A stretch of 64,000 nt of DNA from Halospina denitrificans (GCF_004364635.1 NZ_SOAX01000002.1:372001-436000); one strand, 5' to 3'. Shown: positions 1-8,975, counted from the stretch's first letter. The notes: generated by a model from the letters alone, not told the origin. A program made the numbers and translations.

Positions 1-427
1 CATGGGCATGAAGCGCCAGGCAGGCGCCGGCGGTCAGCATGGGGCAGAGCCCGAAGGCCATGTTGGCACCCTGGACCATTTCCTCGACCTGGGCCACCAG
101 GCTCTTGGGCATGCCCATGCCGCCGTAGTTGGGATCGCCACCGAGCCCGACCCAGCCGCCTTCGGCGTAAGTCTGGTAGGCGTCCTTGAAGCCCTCCGGC
201 GTGGTCACGGTGCCGTTGTCCCAGTGACAGCCCTCTTCGTCGCCACTCTGGTTCAGGGGCGCAAGGCTGCCGGCGGCGATCTTGCCGGCCTCTTCCAGAA
301 TGGCATCGGCCGTTTCCGGATCCACGTTCTCGCTCAGGCCCGGCAGTGACGCCCACTGGCCCGGCGCATCAAAAATCTCGTTCAACAGGAAGCGCATGTC
401 GCGCAGGGGAGCCTGATACTCAGCCAT
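1..427 (-). CDS. Acyl-CoA dehydrogenase, N-terminal part (gene runs off the left edge)
   Basis: FAD-dependent acyl-CoA dehydrogenase that would introduce the first double bond in fatty acyl-CoA beta-oxidation. Only the first 142 codons are present. The ATG at 427 gives a protein starting MAEYQAPLRDMRFLLNEIFD. This has the same opening (PLRD, then an F-N-E pattern) as the complete acyl-CoA dehydrogenase just upstream at 596-2395, so the two are paralogues of the large FadE-like type with an extended C-terminal domain. The visible part covers the N-terminal helical domain, with EEGCHWDNGTVTTPEGFKDA and GGMGMPKSL, which matches EGCTLENGAVTTPSGFKEA and GGQGLPGSL in the neighbour. A terminator (549-572) lies in the gap between the pair, so it may be transcribed separately. 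The family call is solid; the substrate cannot be told. Confidence 0.9.
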   Translation of the reverse strand, partial: MAEYQAPLRDMRFLLNEIFDAPGQWASLPGLSENVDPETADAILEEAGKIAAGSLAPLNQSGDEEGCHWDNGTVTTPEGFKDAYQTYAEGGWVGLGGDPNYGGMGMPKSLVAQVEEMVQGANMAFGLCPMLTAGACLALHAH

Positions 428-548
428 GGAATTAGTCCCTCATGCTGTTTAATTGGCGGCGCCGCATTTTACCCTAAAGGTACGTGGCACGCCCATGAAT
501 GTATCAATCAGGTTACGGTCTTTACGGAAATCCGGAGGTTATTCACAG

Positions 549-572
549 AAAAGCCCGCTCGAGGCGGGCTTT
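549..572 (-). terminator. Rho-independent terminator after the 596-2395 dehydrogenase gene
   Basis: Read on the minus strand, a perfect 9-bp stem (AAAGCCCGC / GCGGGCTTT) with a 5-nt loop ends in a short T-rich tail. It lies 24 bases past the stop codon of the acyl-CoA dehydrogenase that ends at 596. This should reduce read-through into the partial dehydrogenase gene to its left. Confidence 0.75.
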
Positions 573-595
573 CCGTTGCATGCCTGGCGTTCTGC

Positions 596-2395
596 TCAGA
601 AGGCAAAGTGCTCTTCCGGCATATCCATCAGGGTGTCTGCGCCGCTGATCATGGCATCGGCGTGAGCCTTGGCCCGCGGCAGCATCCGCTTGAAGTAGAA
701 ACGGGCTGTCTGGAGCTTGGCCGTGTAGAAGGCTTCCTCGGAGGTGCCTTCCTCCAGCTTGCGCTGAGCCACTTCCGCCATGGATGCCCAAAGGTAGGCC
801 ATGACGCCGTAGCCGGAGTACATCAGGTAGTCGTAGGAGGCCGCGCCGACTTCTTCGCGATCCTTCATCGCGGCCGAGCCCAGCTTCATGGTGAGATCAC
901 CCCACTCCTTGTTGAAGGCGCTCAGCGGCTCGATGAATTCCTTGAGGGAGTCGTTATTGCCGTGTTCCTTGCAGAACAGGTGCACCTTCTTGGTGAAGCG
1001 CTTGAGCGACTCACCCTGGCTCATCAGCACCTTGCGGCCCAGAAGATCCAGGGCCTGGATGCCGGTGGTGCCTTCGTAAATGGCGCCGATACGGGCATCG
1101 CGGACAATCTGCTCCATGCCCCACTCAGAAATATACCCGTGGCCACCCAGAACCTGCATGCCCTGGTTGGCCGCCTCAATCCCGGTCTCGGTCAGGAAGG
1201 CCTTGGCGATCGGCGTCAGGAATCCGAGCAGTTCATCGGCCTCCTTGCGCGCGTCCTCGTCCTGGCCGCGCGTCGCGACGTCAGCCTGCTGTGCCGCGTA
1301 ATAGATCATGGCACGGCCACCTTCGGCCAGCGCCTTCTGGGTCATCAGCATACGGCGCACGTCCGGATGCACGATGATGGGATCGGCAGGGCCATCCGGG
1401 TTCTTCGGGCCTGACAGCGACCGCATCGCCAGGCGTTCCTTGGCGTATTCAAGCGATCCCTGGAAGGACAGCTCGGCGGAACCCAGACCCTGGATGGCAG
1501 TACCGATACGGGCGATGTTCATGAAGGTGAACATGTAACCCAGGCCCTTGTGCGGTTCACCAATGAGAAAGCCCTTGGCACCGTCGAAGTTCAGCACGCA
1601 GGTAGCGTTGGCATGGATGCCCATCTTGTGCTCGATGGAACCAACGGAAACACTGTTGCGCTCGCCCGGATTGCCGTTCTCGTCGGGAATGAACTTGGGT
1701 ACGACAAAGACGGAGATACCCTTGGTGCCCTTGGGCGCATCCGGCAGCTTGGCCAGAACCAGGTGGATGATGTTGTCCGCCATGTCGTGGTCACCCGCGG
1801 AGATGAAGATCTTCTCGCCGGTGATGTTGTAGCTGCCGTCGTCGTTGGGTTCCGCCTTGGAACGCAGGATCCCCAGGTCGGAACCGCAATGGGATTCCGT
1901 CAGGCACATGGTGCCTGTCCATTCGCCACTGATCATCTTGGGCAGATAGGTCTGCTTCTGCTCATCGGAACCATGGGCTTCCAGCGTGTTGAGGCAGCCA
2001 TGGCTGAGACCGGGATACATACCGAAGGACCAGTTGGCGGTGCCCACCATCTCATTCATGACTATGGACAGTGAGCCCGGCAGCCCCTGGCCGCCCAGTT
2101 CCTCATCCGCCGTCATTGAAGGCCAGCCGCCTGCAATATACTGCTGATACGCTTCCTTGAAACCGCTCGGCGTTGTCACTGCACCGTTTTCCAGGGTACA
2201 GCCTTCCTGATCCCCGGTCTGGTTCAGCGGTGACAGCACCTGCTCGCAGAACTTGGCCCCTTCCTGGATAATGGCGTTGACCATGTCGGGCGTAGCTTCC
2301 TCGCCACCCGGGATATGCTGATAATGCGTTTCCGTATCCAGCAGCTCATTCATCACAAACTGGATATCACGCAGGGGTGCTCTGTATTGGGGCAT
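596..2395 (-). CDS. Acyl-CoA dehydrogenase (FadE-like, with extended C-terminal domain)
   Basis: FAD-dependent acyl-CoA dehydrogenase of about 599 residues, much longer than the usual 380-residue family members because of an extra C-terminal helical domain. It is expected to oxidise long-chain or unusual acyl-CoA to enoyl-CoA in the cytoplasm. Visible motifs are MCLTESHCGSDLG (flavin and substrate contact), the GEKIFISAGDHD strand, QGMQVLGGHGYISEWGMEQ and the catalytic-glutamate segment GAIYEGTTGIQALDL. The ATG at 2395 (MPQYRAPLRDIQ) is preferred over an in-frame TTG eight codons upstream. It has GAGG about 10 bases ahead and aligns with the start of the paralogue at 427. Two tandem PsrA-like palindromes lie at 2425-2450, suggesting induction by fatty acids. 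It ends at a clear terminator. Confidence 0.93.
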   Translation of the reverse strand: MPQYRAPLRDIQFVMNELLDTETHYQHIPGGEEATPDMVNAIIQEGAKFCEQVLSPLNQTGDQEGCTLENGAVTTPSGFKEAYQQYIAGGWPSMTADEELGGQGLPGSLSIVMNEMVGTANWSFGMYPGLSHGCLNTLEAHGSDEQKQTYLPKMISGEWTGTMCLTESHCGSDLGILRSKAEPNDDGSYNITGEKIFISAGDHDMADNIIHLVLAKLPDAPKGTKGISVFVVPKFIPDENGNPGERNSVSVGSIEHKMGIHANATCVLNFDGAKGFLIGEPHKGLGYMFTFMNIARIGTAIQGLGSAELSFQGSLEYAKERLAMRSLSGPKNPDGPADPIIVHPDVRRMLMTQKALAEGGRAMIYYAAQQADVATRGQDEDARKEADELLGFLTPIAKAFLTETGIEAANQGMQVLGGHGYISEWGMEQIVRDARIGAIYEGTTGIQALDLLGRKVLMSQGESLKRFTKKVHLFCKEHGNNDSLKEFIEPLSAFNKEWGDLTMKLGSAAMKDREEVGAASYDYLMYSGYGVMAYLWASMAEVAQRKLEEGTSEEAFYTAKLQTARFYFKRMLPRAKAHADAMISGADTLMDMPEEHFAF

Positions 2396-2424
2396 GGCGT
2401 TGTACCTCGGTTCCAACAATAATT

Positions 2425-2450
2425 AAACGGCTGTTTGAAACATACGTTTG
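2425..2450. promoter_or_regulatory. Two tandem PsrA-like operator boxes
   Basis: The stretch 30-55 bases upstream of the acyl-CoA dehydrogenase start holds two adjacent palindromes of the form AAAC-N4-GTTT. The first is AAAC-GGCT-GTTT at 2425-2436. The second is GAAAC-ATAC-GTTTG at 2437-2450, which fits the published PsrA consensus (G/C)AAAC-N2-4-GTTT(G/C). PsrA is a TetR-family repressor of fatty acid oxidation genes in Pseudomonas, released by long-chain acyl ligands. The assignment to a PsrA orthologue is inference. Confidence 0.55.
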
Positions 2451-2498
2451 AAGCCAAGGCTCTGTCAAGAGATTAATGACCGCTTTTCTGATCAGGTT

Positions 2499-3203
2499 TT
2501 AATCAGCCGCATTCAGTGGCAAGGACAGGTATCGCGCCACGGCTTCCGCGCACGGAAAACCGTCGCCACCCTCCAGCCAGGGCACTCGCCCCATACAGGG
2601 AGCCTCAATATGCTTACAGAGGTAGTCGAAGGTCTCATCCTCGCGCTCCATGGGCATTGACCCACAACAATTCGCCACCCATCCCGCCAGCTCCAGTCCA
2701 TCACGGCGAATCATCTCGGCCGTCAGCAGCGCGTGATTGATCGCCCCGAGCTTCATGCCAACGACCAGCACCACGGGCATGTTGAGGTCGCGCACGAAAT
2801 GGAACCAGGTCTCGGTGCTGTTCAGCGGCACACGCCAGCCGCCGGCCCCCTCCACCAGGAACAGATCGCCGGGGCGGGTCATGGTGCCCCGGCAGTAACC
2901 GGCCAGGCGTTCGGCGGACAGGCTTCGGCCCGCATCCATGGCGGCAACATGGGGCGCGATGGCCGGCTCCAGCGCAACCGGGTTGACGGCGTCATAGCTG
3001 AGGGATTCAGTAATAACGCTCTGCAGGTGCAGCGCGTCCGGGTTCCGCAACCCGTCAGGGGTTTGATGGCAACCGGAGGCTATGGGCTTCATCGCCAGCG
3101 TCCGCAGACCATGCTGCGCCGCCAGGGCCAGGATGCCGCCGGCAATCGCTGTCTTGCCCGAATCCGTATCCGTACCGGTTACAAAGAAGGATGTCTTTGG
3201 CAT
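2499..3203 (-). CDS. bioD: Dethiobiotin synthetase BioD
   Basis: ATP-dependent ligase closing the ureido ring of 7,8-diaminopelargonate with CO2 to give dethiobiotin, the penultimate biotin step. About 234 residues, the normal size. The start at 3203 (MPKTSFFVTGTDTDSGKT) puts the P-loop GTDTDSGKT at residues 10-18 and has GAGGGG five bases upstream. The frame stays open for another 55 codons upstream, but that overlaps bioC and is ignored. Other family features are MKPIASGC and EGAGGWRVPL. It is the last gene of the minus-strand bioB-F-H-C-D operon, about 25 bases after bioC. Confidence 0.97.
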   Translation of the reverse strand: MPKTSFFVTGTDTDSGKTAIAGGILALAAQHGLRTLAMKPIASGCHQTPDGLRNPDALHLQSVITESLSYDAVNPVALEPAIAPHVAAMDAGRSLSAERLAGYCRGTMTRPGDLFLVEGAGGWRVPLNSTETWFHFVRDLNMPVVLVVGMKLGAINHALLTAEMIRRDGLELAGWVANCCGSMPMEREDETFDYLCKHIEAPCMGRVPWLEGGDGFPCAEAVARYLSLPLNAAD

Positions 3204-3228
3204 TGAGGCCCCTCGAAAACTATTGGAA

Positions 3229-4029
3229 TCATTCTTCCCTGACCAGGCGCACGTACGCCACCTGCCAGGTTGCAGGCACGCCCTGATCACCCTGGCGGAA
3301 GCGCTCGTAGGCGGCCCTGAGCGCCCTGAGCCGTGCCGGAGCCATGGCCGCGCGGCGGCGGTTTTCATCCTTGTAGCGGGCGCCCAGGGTCTTCAGCTCC
3401 TTCAACAGTGCCATAACGTCCGGATACCAGAGCACCATGGGCTCAACCTCAACAGAGAATTGCCTGCAAGCCTTGCCAAGTTCTGCCCTGAGTTCCTCGA
3501 CCGTCAGGAAACGGTTGACGTGGCGCCCGCCAGGGTCGGCTTCCGCCCATGCTGATTCAAGCTCACTGAGCGTACCGGAGACCAGCGTCGAAAAAACCGC
3601 CTCACCACCCGGTTTCAGAACCCTGCACGCTTCTCTGGCAACCGCTGCGGTATCGCCGCACCACTGGATCATGAGACTGGAAAAGATCCAGTCCAGGCTG
3701 GCATCCGGGAGAGGCAGCGCTTCCGCGTCTGCCACCAGCCAGTCCGACGCAATACCGCGCTCCTGGCGCGCGTACTGGATCATTCCGGGTGACAGGTCCG
3801 CCGCTACGATTTCCGTCGGATCAAGGCACTCGGAAAGCATCGGCAGGAAGTAGCCCGTGCCACAGCCAAGATCCATGCCCTGCCCACCACTCCCTGAATC
3901 CATACGCTCAATCAGGCGCGCGCCAACCTGCTGCTGCAGCCGTGCCGCCGAGTCGTAATGACTGGCCGCGGCACCGAAATCATCGGAGATTCTCTCCCTG
4001 GAAACCCGGTTCACCCCCTCCGTACTCAT
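3229..4029 (-). CDS. bioC: Malonyl-[acyl-carrier protein] O-methyltransferase BioC
   Basis: SAM-dependent methyltransferase that methylates the free carboxyl of malonyl-ACP, so that fatty acid synthase can build the pimeloyl chain of biotin. 266 residues. Class I methyltransferase signature MDLGCGTGYFLPML near residue 55, then IVAADLSPGMIQYARQE, LPDASLDWIFSSLMIQWC and VLKPGGEAVFSTL. The last three are characteristic of BioC. The ATG at 4029 overlaps the bioH stop as ATGA, so translation is probably coupled to bioH, the enzyme that later removes this methyl group. The open frame continues upstream inside bioH but is not used. Confidence 0.96.
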   Translation of the reverse strand: MSTEGVNRVSRERISDDFGAAASHYDSAARLQQQVGARLIERMDSGSGGQGMDLGCGTGYFLPMLSECLDPTEIVAADLSPGMIQYARQERGIASDWLVADAEALPLPDASLDWIFSSLMIQWCGDTAAVAREACRVLKPGGEAVFSTLVSGTLSELESAWAEADPGGRHVNRFLTVEELRAELGKACRQFSVEVEPMVLWYPDVMALLKELKTLGARYKDENRRRAAMAPARLRALRAAYERFRQGDQGVPATWQVAYVRLVREE

Positions 4030-4751
4030 TCGCTCACCCGGTCGCACCATTGCTCCAGACACTCCCGCACCCGGCTGGCAAAGTAGCCGCCGGGCCAATG
4101 CCCCATCGCCGGCATGACCTGCCAGCGGCTCTCCGGAATCCCCAGCTCCGCTCCTGCCGACGCAGGGACAAGGGCGTCCTTTTCTCCGAAAAGGTGCCAG
4201 GAGGGCACAGAGGGCGTTTTCCACAGCGGCCGTTGATCCAGTTCGCCGAGCCAGCCGAGCGTGCGTTCCAGGCGCCAGTCCTCGGGAAGCTCCAGCCATT
4301 CGGCACGACGCAGCCAGCGGCGATCCTCCCCGGCCCGGTCGGCGCCATGAATCATCAATGAGCAGAAATGCGACAGCGTCTCGGTTGATGAGCGCTTCAG
4401 GCGGCGTTGAAAATCATCAAAGACCTGGGGCGTCACGGCTGCCGACCAGGTCTTTGAGCCCACGAAACAAGGGTTGGCACAGAGCGTCATAACCCCGGCC
4501 ACGTGCTGGGGTGTCCGCTTTGAGGCTTGCATCGCCAGTTGTCCGCCCAGTGACCATCCGATCCAGATCGCGCGTTCCGGCAACTCTGGCATCCGGCGGG
4601 CAATGGCAGTTTCAGGCTCGTCCTCTATGGCCTCCAGAAGCTGCTCGGGTGTTATGCGGAAGAGATCCCGACCCTGCGGGAGACAGGCATCAAGCAGCGA
4701 GGACGGCATTCCCCAGCCACTGACAGCCACCACCGGCAACCTTGCCGCCAT
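4026..4751 (-). CDS. bioH: Pimeloyl-ACP methyl ester carboxylesterase BioH
   Basis: Alpha/beta hydrolase that removes the methyl ester from pimeloyl-ACP methyl ester and so ends chain elongation in biotin precursor synthesis. 241 residues. The nucleophile elbow is IGWSLGGQLAM, the acid is in FGEKDALVP, and the catalytic histidine is in PAMGHWPGGYF near the C-terminus. The N-terminal VSGWGMPSSLL is typical of BioH. The ATG at 4751 overlaps the bioF stop in a TGATG junction; an in-frame TTG one codon earlier is unlikely. Its 3' end overlaps bioC by 4 bases. Having both BioC and BioH shows the E. coli type of pimelate route. Confidence 0.96.
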   Translation of the reverse strand: MAARLPVVAVSGWGMPSSLLDACLPQGRDLFRITPEQLLEAIEDEPETAIARRMPELPERAIWIGWSLGGQLAMQASKRTPQHVAGVMTLCANPCFVGSKTWSAAVTPQVFDDFQRRLKRSSTETLSHFCSLMIHGADRAGEDRRWLRRAEWLELPEDWRLERTLGWLGELDQRPLWKTPSVPSWHLFGEKDALVPASAGAELGIPESRWQVMPAMGHWPGGYFASRVRECLEQWCDRVSE

Positions 4752-5923
4752 CAAAGTATCCCCGTCTCGGACCGGGCCGCAGCCAGCGCTTCGAGGAGTT
4801 GCTCCATGTGCTCATCCGTGTGGCTGGCACTGAAGGTGAAGCGCAATCGGGCACTCCCTTCGGGCACTGTTGGCGGTCGAATGGCAGGCACCAGAATATC
4901 GCGCCGTGCAAGCGCCGCGCTCACGGCCATGGCCGACTCGCAGGAGCCGGTTACCAGCGGCTGGATGGGGGTCCAGGACGGCATCAGGTCATACCCCAGC
5001 GCCCCCGCTTCATCCCGGAACCAGGCCACGAGTTTCGCCAGCCGCTCGCGGCGCCAGTATTCATCACGACAGATGTTAAGGCTTTTCAGGGTCGCAGCGG
5101 CGAGTGCCGGCGGCATGGCCGTCGTATAGATATAGGTTCGCGCTTTCTGGATCAGGTAATCGATCAGTACCCGGGATCCCGCCACAAAGGCCCCGGAGAC
5201 GCCCAGGGCCTTACCCAGGGTTCCCACCAGGATCGGCACTTCCTTCGACGACATCTGGCGGATTTCGGTAATGCCGGCCCCCATTTGCCCAAGCACCCCT
5301 ATCCCATGGGCATCATCCACCATCAGCGGCACGCCATGGTCATGACAGAGCGCCGCGATGCCATCCAGCGGCGCCAGATCACCATCCATGCTGAACACGC
5401 CGTCAGTGGCCACCAGCGCATGCCGCTGGCCGGTATTCAGCGCTTCTTCCAGGCTGTTGTGGTCGGCGTGTGCGTAACGCTTGAGGCGGGCGCCGGCAAT
5501 CCGGGCACCATCGATAAGCGATGCGTGATTGAGACGGTCTTCGAGGACCACGTCATTACGCCCTGCCAGTGCCGAGATGACACCCAGGTTCGCCATGTAG
5601 CCCGTGGAAAAGAGCAGCGCGGCCTCGCGCCCGGTGTGGGCTGCCAGCGCTTGCTCAAGCTGATGATGGAGGTCGTGATGGCCACAGACCATATGCGAGG
5701 CGCCGGCGCCAACGCCGTGGATGGCGGCCGCATCGGTCATGGCCTCGGTGACGGCGGGATGCGCTGCCAGCCCGAGGTAATCGTTGCTGCAGAAGGCCAG
5801 CATGGTACGACCGTCAATCGTGACCTCCGGCCCCTGGGCGGATTCCAGGAGCCGGCGCTGGCGTAATAGTCCCTGTTCCTGTAAGTCCTGAAGCGTCTTT
5901 TCCAGGTCAGGCATTAGCCGCAT
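4751..5923 (-). CDS. bioF: 8-amino-7-oxononanoate synthase BioF
   Basis: PLP-dependent alpha-oxoamine synthase condensing pimeloyl-ACP with L-alanine to 8-amino-7-oxononanoate. About 390 residues. Family features in order: [55 protein letters not shown] and the PLP-lysine segment [15 protein letters not shown]. Two starts are possible, at 5923 (MRLMPDLEK) and 5914 (MPDLEK). Both overlap the bioB stop codon (5907-5909), and neither has a clear ribosome site, as expected for a translationally coupled gene. It is followed by bioH in a 1-base overlap. Confidence 0.96.
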   Translation of the reverse strand: MRLMPDLEKTLQDLQEQGLLRQRRLLESAQGPEVTIDGRTMLAFCSNDYLGLAAHPAVTEAMTDAAAIHGVGAGASHMVCGHHDLHHQLEQALAAHTGREAALLFSTGYMANLGVISALAGRNDVVLEDRLNHASLIDGARIAGARLKRYAHADHNSLEEALNTGQRHALVATDGVFSMDGDLAPLDGIAALCHDHGVPLMVDDAHGIGVLGQMGAGITEIRQMSSKEVPILVGTLGKALGVSGAFVAGSRVLIDYLIQKARTYIYTTAMPPALAAATLKSLNICRDEYWRRERLAKLVAWFRDEAGALGYDLMPSWTPIQPLVTGSCESAMAVSAALARRDILVPAIRPPTVPEGSARLRFTFSASHTDEHMEQLLEALAAARSETGIL

Positions 5924-6962
5924 CGTAGAAGAGGTGGCTCTGGCGCTCCTGCTCCACCCGCTCAGTCAGTTCGGCCGCTTCGTCCTCGTCGCTCCGGTCC
6001 GTTGCCAGGGGCTCCGGGCGGATGCCCAGACGTTCAAAGAGCCGGCGGTCGGCGTCGGCTTCCGGGTTGTCGGTCGTCAGCAACTGGTCGCCGTAGAAAA
6101 TGGAGTTGGCGCCGGCCATGAAACACAGGGCCTGCATCTCATCGGTCATGTCCTCGCGACCGGCGGAGAGCCGCACATGGCTCTTCGGCATCAGGATCCG
6201 CGCCACCGCGATGGTGCGCACGAATTCAATCGGATCGAGGTCTTCCACATTCTCCAGCGGTGTTCCCGGAATCTTGATCAGCAGGTTGATGGGCACACTC
6301 TCGGGATGCTCGGGCAGATTCGCCAGCTCCATCAGGAAGCCGGCGCGATCCGCCTCGTCCTCGCCCATGCCCATGATGCCGCCACAGCAGACCTTCATGC
6401 CGGCGTTACGGACATTCTCAAGGGTGTCCAGGCGGTCCTGGTAGGTCCGTGTGGTGATGATCTGGTTGTAGTAGCGTTCGGACGTATCCAGATTGTGGTT
6501 GTAGTAATCCAGCCCGGCCTCCGAGAGCTCCGTGGCCTGCTCTTCGGTCAGCATGCCAAGGGTCATGCAGGTCTCCAGGCCCATTTCCTTCACGCCGCGC
6601 ACCATTTCCAGGACATAGGGCAGGTCCTTTTTGGTGGGGCTGCGCCAGGCCGCGCCCATGCAGAAACGGGTTGCCCCGGTTTCCCTGGCCGCTTTGGCCT
6701 CGTCCAGTACCTTCTGCACCTCCATCAGCTTTTCTTTCTCAAGCCCGGTGTTGTAGTGCCCGCTCTGGGGGCAGTACATGCAATCCTCGGGGCAGGCACC
6801 GGTCTTGATGGACAGCAGGGTGCTGACCTGGACCTCGTTGGGATTGAAATGGGTGCGGTGAACCTGCTGGGCCTCAAAAATCAGGTCATTGAAGGGCTTG
6901 GAAAGCAGGTCTTGCACTTCCTGGTGAGTCCAGTCATGGCGGATGGATGCAGAAGCAGTCAT
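5907..6962 (-). CDS. bioB: Biotin synthase BioB
   Basis: Radical SAM enzyme inserting sulfur into dethiobiotin, the last step of biotin synthesis. 351 residues from the ATG at 6962. The radical SAM cluster motif CPEDCMYC has its cysteines at residues 57, 61 and 64. The second-cluster region includes [21 protein letters not shown] and [10 protein letters not shown], and [10 protein letters not shown] near the C-terminus supplies the conserved arginine. The frame is open for 29 more codons, but those lie in the promoter region. First gene of bioB-F-H-C-D; a near-consensus promoter overlapping a BirA-type operator sits 50-105 bases upstream. Confidence 0.98.
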   Translation of the reverse strand: MTASASIRHDWTHQEVQDLLSKPFNDLIFEAQQVHRTHFNPNEVQVSTLLSIKTGACPEDCMYCPQSGHYNTGLEKEKLMEVQKVLDEAKAARETGATRFCMGAAWRSPTKKDLPYVLEMVRGVKEMGLETCMTLGMLTEEQATELSEAGLDYYNHNLDTSERYYNQIITTRTYQDRLDTLENVRNAGMKVCCGGIMGMGEDEADRAGFLMELANLPEHPESVPINLLIKIPGTPLENVEDLDPIEFVRTIAVARILMPKSHVRLSAGREDMTDEMQALCFMAGANSIFYGDQLLTTDNPEADADRRLFERLGIRPEPLATDRSDEDEAAELTERVEQERQSHLFYDAANA

Positions 6963-7003
6963 ACTGTGGGCCTTGTGTGAATCCGTACATTTCTCGATCA
7001 GGG

Positions 7004-7747
7004 ATGATGGGTATGATAAGGATAGCCCGGACGCTGTCAACCTGGGCAACCCGCTGGGTTAACAGCGGACGTTGCGGCCTACACCTCTCGCGCTGCGTCC
7101 TGTGCCTTGCCAGGGCCGGTCGCACCGGGCTCTGCGAGCCCTGCCTCCAGGATCTTCCCGCTAATCACACCGCCTGCGAGCGCTGCGCACTGCCGTTGAC
7201 CGCACCCAATCCGCAGCGGCTCTGCAGCGCCTGCCTGCTCCGCAGCCCGGCGCAGGATTTCTGCCTGACACCCTGGCGCTATGAGTTCCCGATCGACCAG
7301 ATGATCCGGCGATACAAGTACGATGGATGGCGCGCACCGGGCCGGGCCCTGGCCCTCAACTGGGCCGATCAGGTAACAGGTACTCTCCCAGAAATTCCCC
7401 AGGCCCTGATCCCGGCTCCGATTGCGCCGGAGCGGCTGCCAGAAAGAGGCTTCAGCCAGACGGCGGAGATTGCCGACTGGATAAGCCGGGAGACCGGGAC
7501 TCCCCTGGAGACGGGGCTACTGCAGCGACACCCCGGATATCAGCCCCAGGCAGGCCTGGATCGGGGCAAGCGACGGCGCAATCTTCAGGGTGCCTTTTAC
7601 GTGACCACCAGAACCGGAATGCCGGAGCATGTTGCGATTGTTGAGGACGTGATCACCACGGGCGCAAGCGGGGACGCCATGGCGGCGTGCCTTCGCGAGG
7701 CGGGCATCAGGCGCGTGGACCTCTGGGCATTGGCGCGAACCCCCTAA
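7004..7747 (+). CDS. comF: ComF family phosphoribosyltransferase-like protein
   Basis: ComF/GntX family protein, linked to DNA uptake and use in other bacteria; the molecular role is not settled. About 247 residues. An N-terminal zinc-ribbon-like part has cysteine pairs C-V-L-C, C-E-P-C, C-E-R-C and C-S-A-C (roughly residues 32-80). A phosphoribosyltransferase fold follows, with [28 protein letters not shown] and the PRPP loop [13 protein letters not shown]. ATGs at 7004, 7007 and 7013 are all in frame and none has a convincing ribosome site. The first 20 residues overlap the bioB promoter and operator on the other strand, so the true start may lie further in. Its 3' end overlaps the convergent oxidoreductase gene by 4 bases. 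Confidence 0.9.
   Translation: MMGMIRIARTLSTWATRWVNSGRCGLHLSRCVLCLARAGRTGLCEPCLQDLPANHTACERCALPLTAPNPQRLCSACLLRSPAQDFCLTPWRYEFPIDQMIRRYKYDGWRAPGRALALNWADQVTGTLPEIPQALIPAPIAPERLPERGFSQTAEIADWISRETGTPLETGLLQRHPGYQPQAGLDRGKRRRNLQGAFYVTTRTGMPEHVAIVEDVITTGASGDAMAACLREAGIRRVDLWALARTP
7013..7066 (-). promoter_or_regulatory. bioB promoter overlapping a BirA (biotin) operator
   Basis: On the minus strand a consensus -35 box TTGACA (plus-strand 7035-7040) and a -10 box TATCAT (7013-7018) are separated by 16 bases. The -35 box lies inside one half of an inverted repeat, GCTGTCAACC (7033-7042) and GGTTAACAGC (7057-7066). The halves are 9/10 complementary with 14 bases between them. This matches the known BirA box architecture TGT(A/C)AACC-N14-16-GGTTNACA. 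Biotin-charged BirA would therefore block polymerase directly. The site lies inside the 5' end of the divergent comF reading frame. Confidence 0.8.
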
Positions 7748-8844
7748 GCCAGGCGTTCGCGAACCCGCTCCGCAATGGCCAGAGACGCCGTAAGGCCGGG
7801 CGACTCAATACCGAAGAGGTTGACCGCGCCGGGAAGGCCATGCCGCTCACTGCCCTGGATCACAAAGTCTGCCGGAGCATCGTCGGGCCCGTGGATACGC
7901 GGACGAATCCCGGCATAGGCCGGCACGAGACGGTCCGGATCCAGCCCCGGCCACCACGGGCGCACCGCCTCGGCAAAGCGCTCGCGAAGCGACGCCGGAA
8001 CCGTGAGATCCCCGGTCTCAACCCAGTGGGCGTCGGGCCCGAAGCGGGCCTGACCCGCCATATCCAGAGTCAGATGCACCCCCAGGCCAGTGGCATCCGG
8101 AAGGGGATAGATGAGCCGGCTGAAGGGGTGCCTCCCGCTGTAGGCGAAGTAATGGCCCTTGGACCAGTAAGCCCGGGGAATCTCCGAGGCCGGCATGCCC
8201 TCCCAGCGCTGGGCCAGTGGGATAGCCGCGAGTCCGGCCGCGTTCACCACCCGCGGCGTCCGCAGCTCGCAGGGCGCATCGCCGCCCAGCACCAGGCGAT
8301 GGTGCCGATCTTCCGAAACCAGCTGCTCAACGGGTGTATGACAGACGACCCAACCACCGCCGGCCTCAATGTCGGCAACGAGCGCCTGTATATAGGCATG
8401 CGCATCAATAATCCCCGTCAGCGGCGAACTGAGCACTGCCTCCGCACGCAGCGCCGGTTCCTCACGATGCCTTGCCGACGCAAGCCACTCCAACTGCACG
8501 TCATTGGCGGCGGCATTGGTTTTCAGGCGTTCCAGCGCGGGGACCTGCTCCGGTTCCACGGCCACAATCCACTTGCCGCACTGCCGGTGGGGAACCCGCC
8601 AGTCGCGGCAGAAGTTGTACAGCCGATCCCGCCCCTCCCGGCACAGTTGGGCCTTGAGCGAACCCGTGCGGTAATAGATGCCCGCATGGATCACCTCACT
8701 GTTGCGCGATGAGGTTTCCTCTCCAGTGCGGCCGTTACGCTCAACCACGATAACGCCCAGTCCCTCACGGACCAGGGCACGGGCGACCGCCAGCCCCACG
8801 ACACCGCCGCCAATGACAACCGCATCTGCCTCATAGCTCTCCAT
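7744..8844 (-). CDS. FAD-dependent oxidoreductase (LhgO-like)
   Basis: DAO-type flavoprotein of 366 residues, close to the L-2-hydroxyglutarate oxidase group. The dinucleotide-binding motif ADAVVIGGGVVGLAVARALV is at residues 6-25. It is followed by SSRNSEVIHAGIYYRTGSLK, the diagnostic stretch of L-2-hydroxyacid oxidases in this family, then VVNAAGLAAIPLAQ and the C-terminal FGIESPGLTASLAIAERV. The substrate could be L-2-hydroxyglutarate or another 2-hydroxy or amino acid; the sequence does not decide. It stands alone on the minus strand between comF and the 8976 gene, so context gives no hint. Confidence 0.88.
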   Translation of the reverse strand: MESYEADAVVIGGGVVGLAVARALVREGLGVIVVERNGRTGEETSSRNSEVIHAGIYYRTGSLKAQLCREGRDRLYNFCRDWRVPHRQCGKWIVAVEPEQVPALERLKTNAAANDVQLEWLASARHREEPALRAEAVLSSPLTGIIDAHAYIQALVADIEAGGGWVVCHTPVEQLVSEDRHHRLVLGGDAPCELRTPRVVNAAGLAAIPLAQRWEGMPASEIPRAYWSKGHYFAYSGRHPFSRLIYPLPDATGLGVHLTLDMAGQARFGPDAHWVETGDLTVPASLRERFAEAVRPWWPGLDPDRLVPAYAGIRPRIHGPDDAPADFVIQGSERHGLPGAVNLFGIESPGLTASLAIAERVRERLA

Positions 8845-8926
8845 GGACGCGAGGATACCATTGGGGGCTCTGATTGGAATGCCTTTCCGGGTTATAATGG
8901 GTAATCGCTGCTTCAGCGAATTCTCG

Positions 8927-8947
8927 GCGGTTATGATGGATAACCGC
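8927..8947. promoter_or_regulatory. Perfect inverted repeat upstream of the 8976 gene
   Basis: GCGGTTAT (8927-8934) and ATAACCGC (8940-8947) are perfect 8-bp arms with a 5-base spacer, 28 bases before the start codon at 8976. A consensus -10 hexamer TATAAT lies upstream at 8893-8898 without an obvious -35 box. The repeat would fall in the 5' leader, so it could be an operator or an RNA hairpin near the ribosome site. No known motif was matched. Confidence 0.4.
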
Positions 8948-8975
8948 GTCTGATCATGGTTGGGAAGGCCAGATA

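Noticed and set aside
4742-5866. Plus-strand open frame (374 codons) opposite bioF
   Set aside because: Fully antisense to a well-supported bioF; rich in His, Gly, Arg and Gln as expected for the complementary frame of a GC-rich gene.
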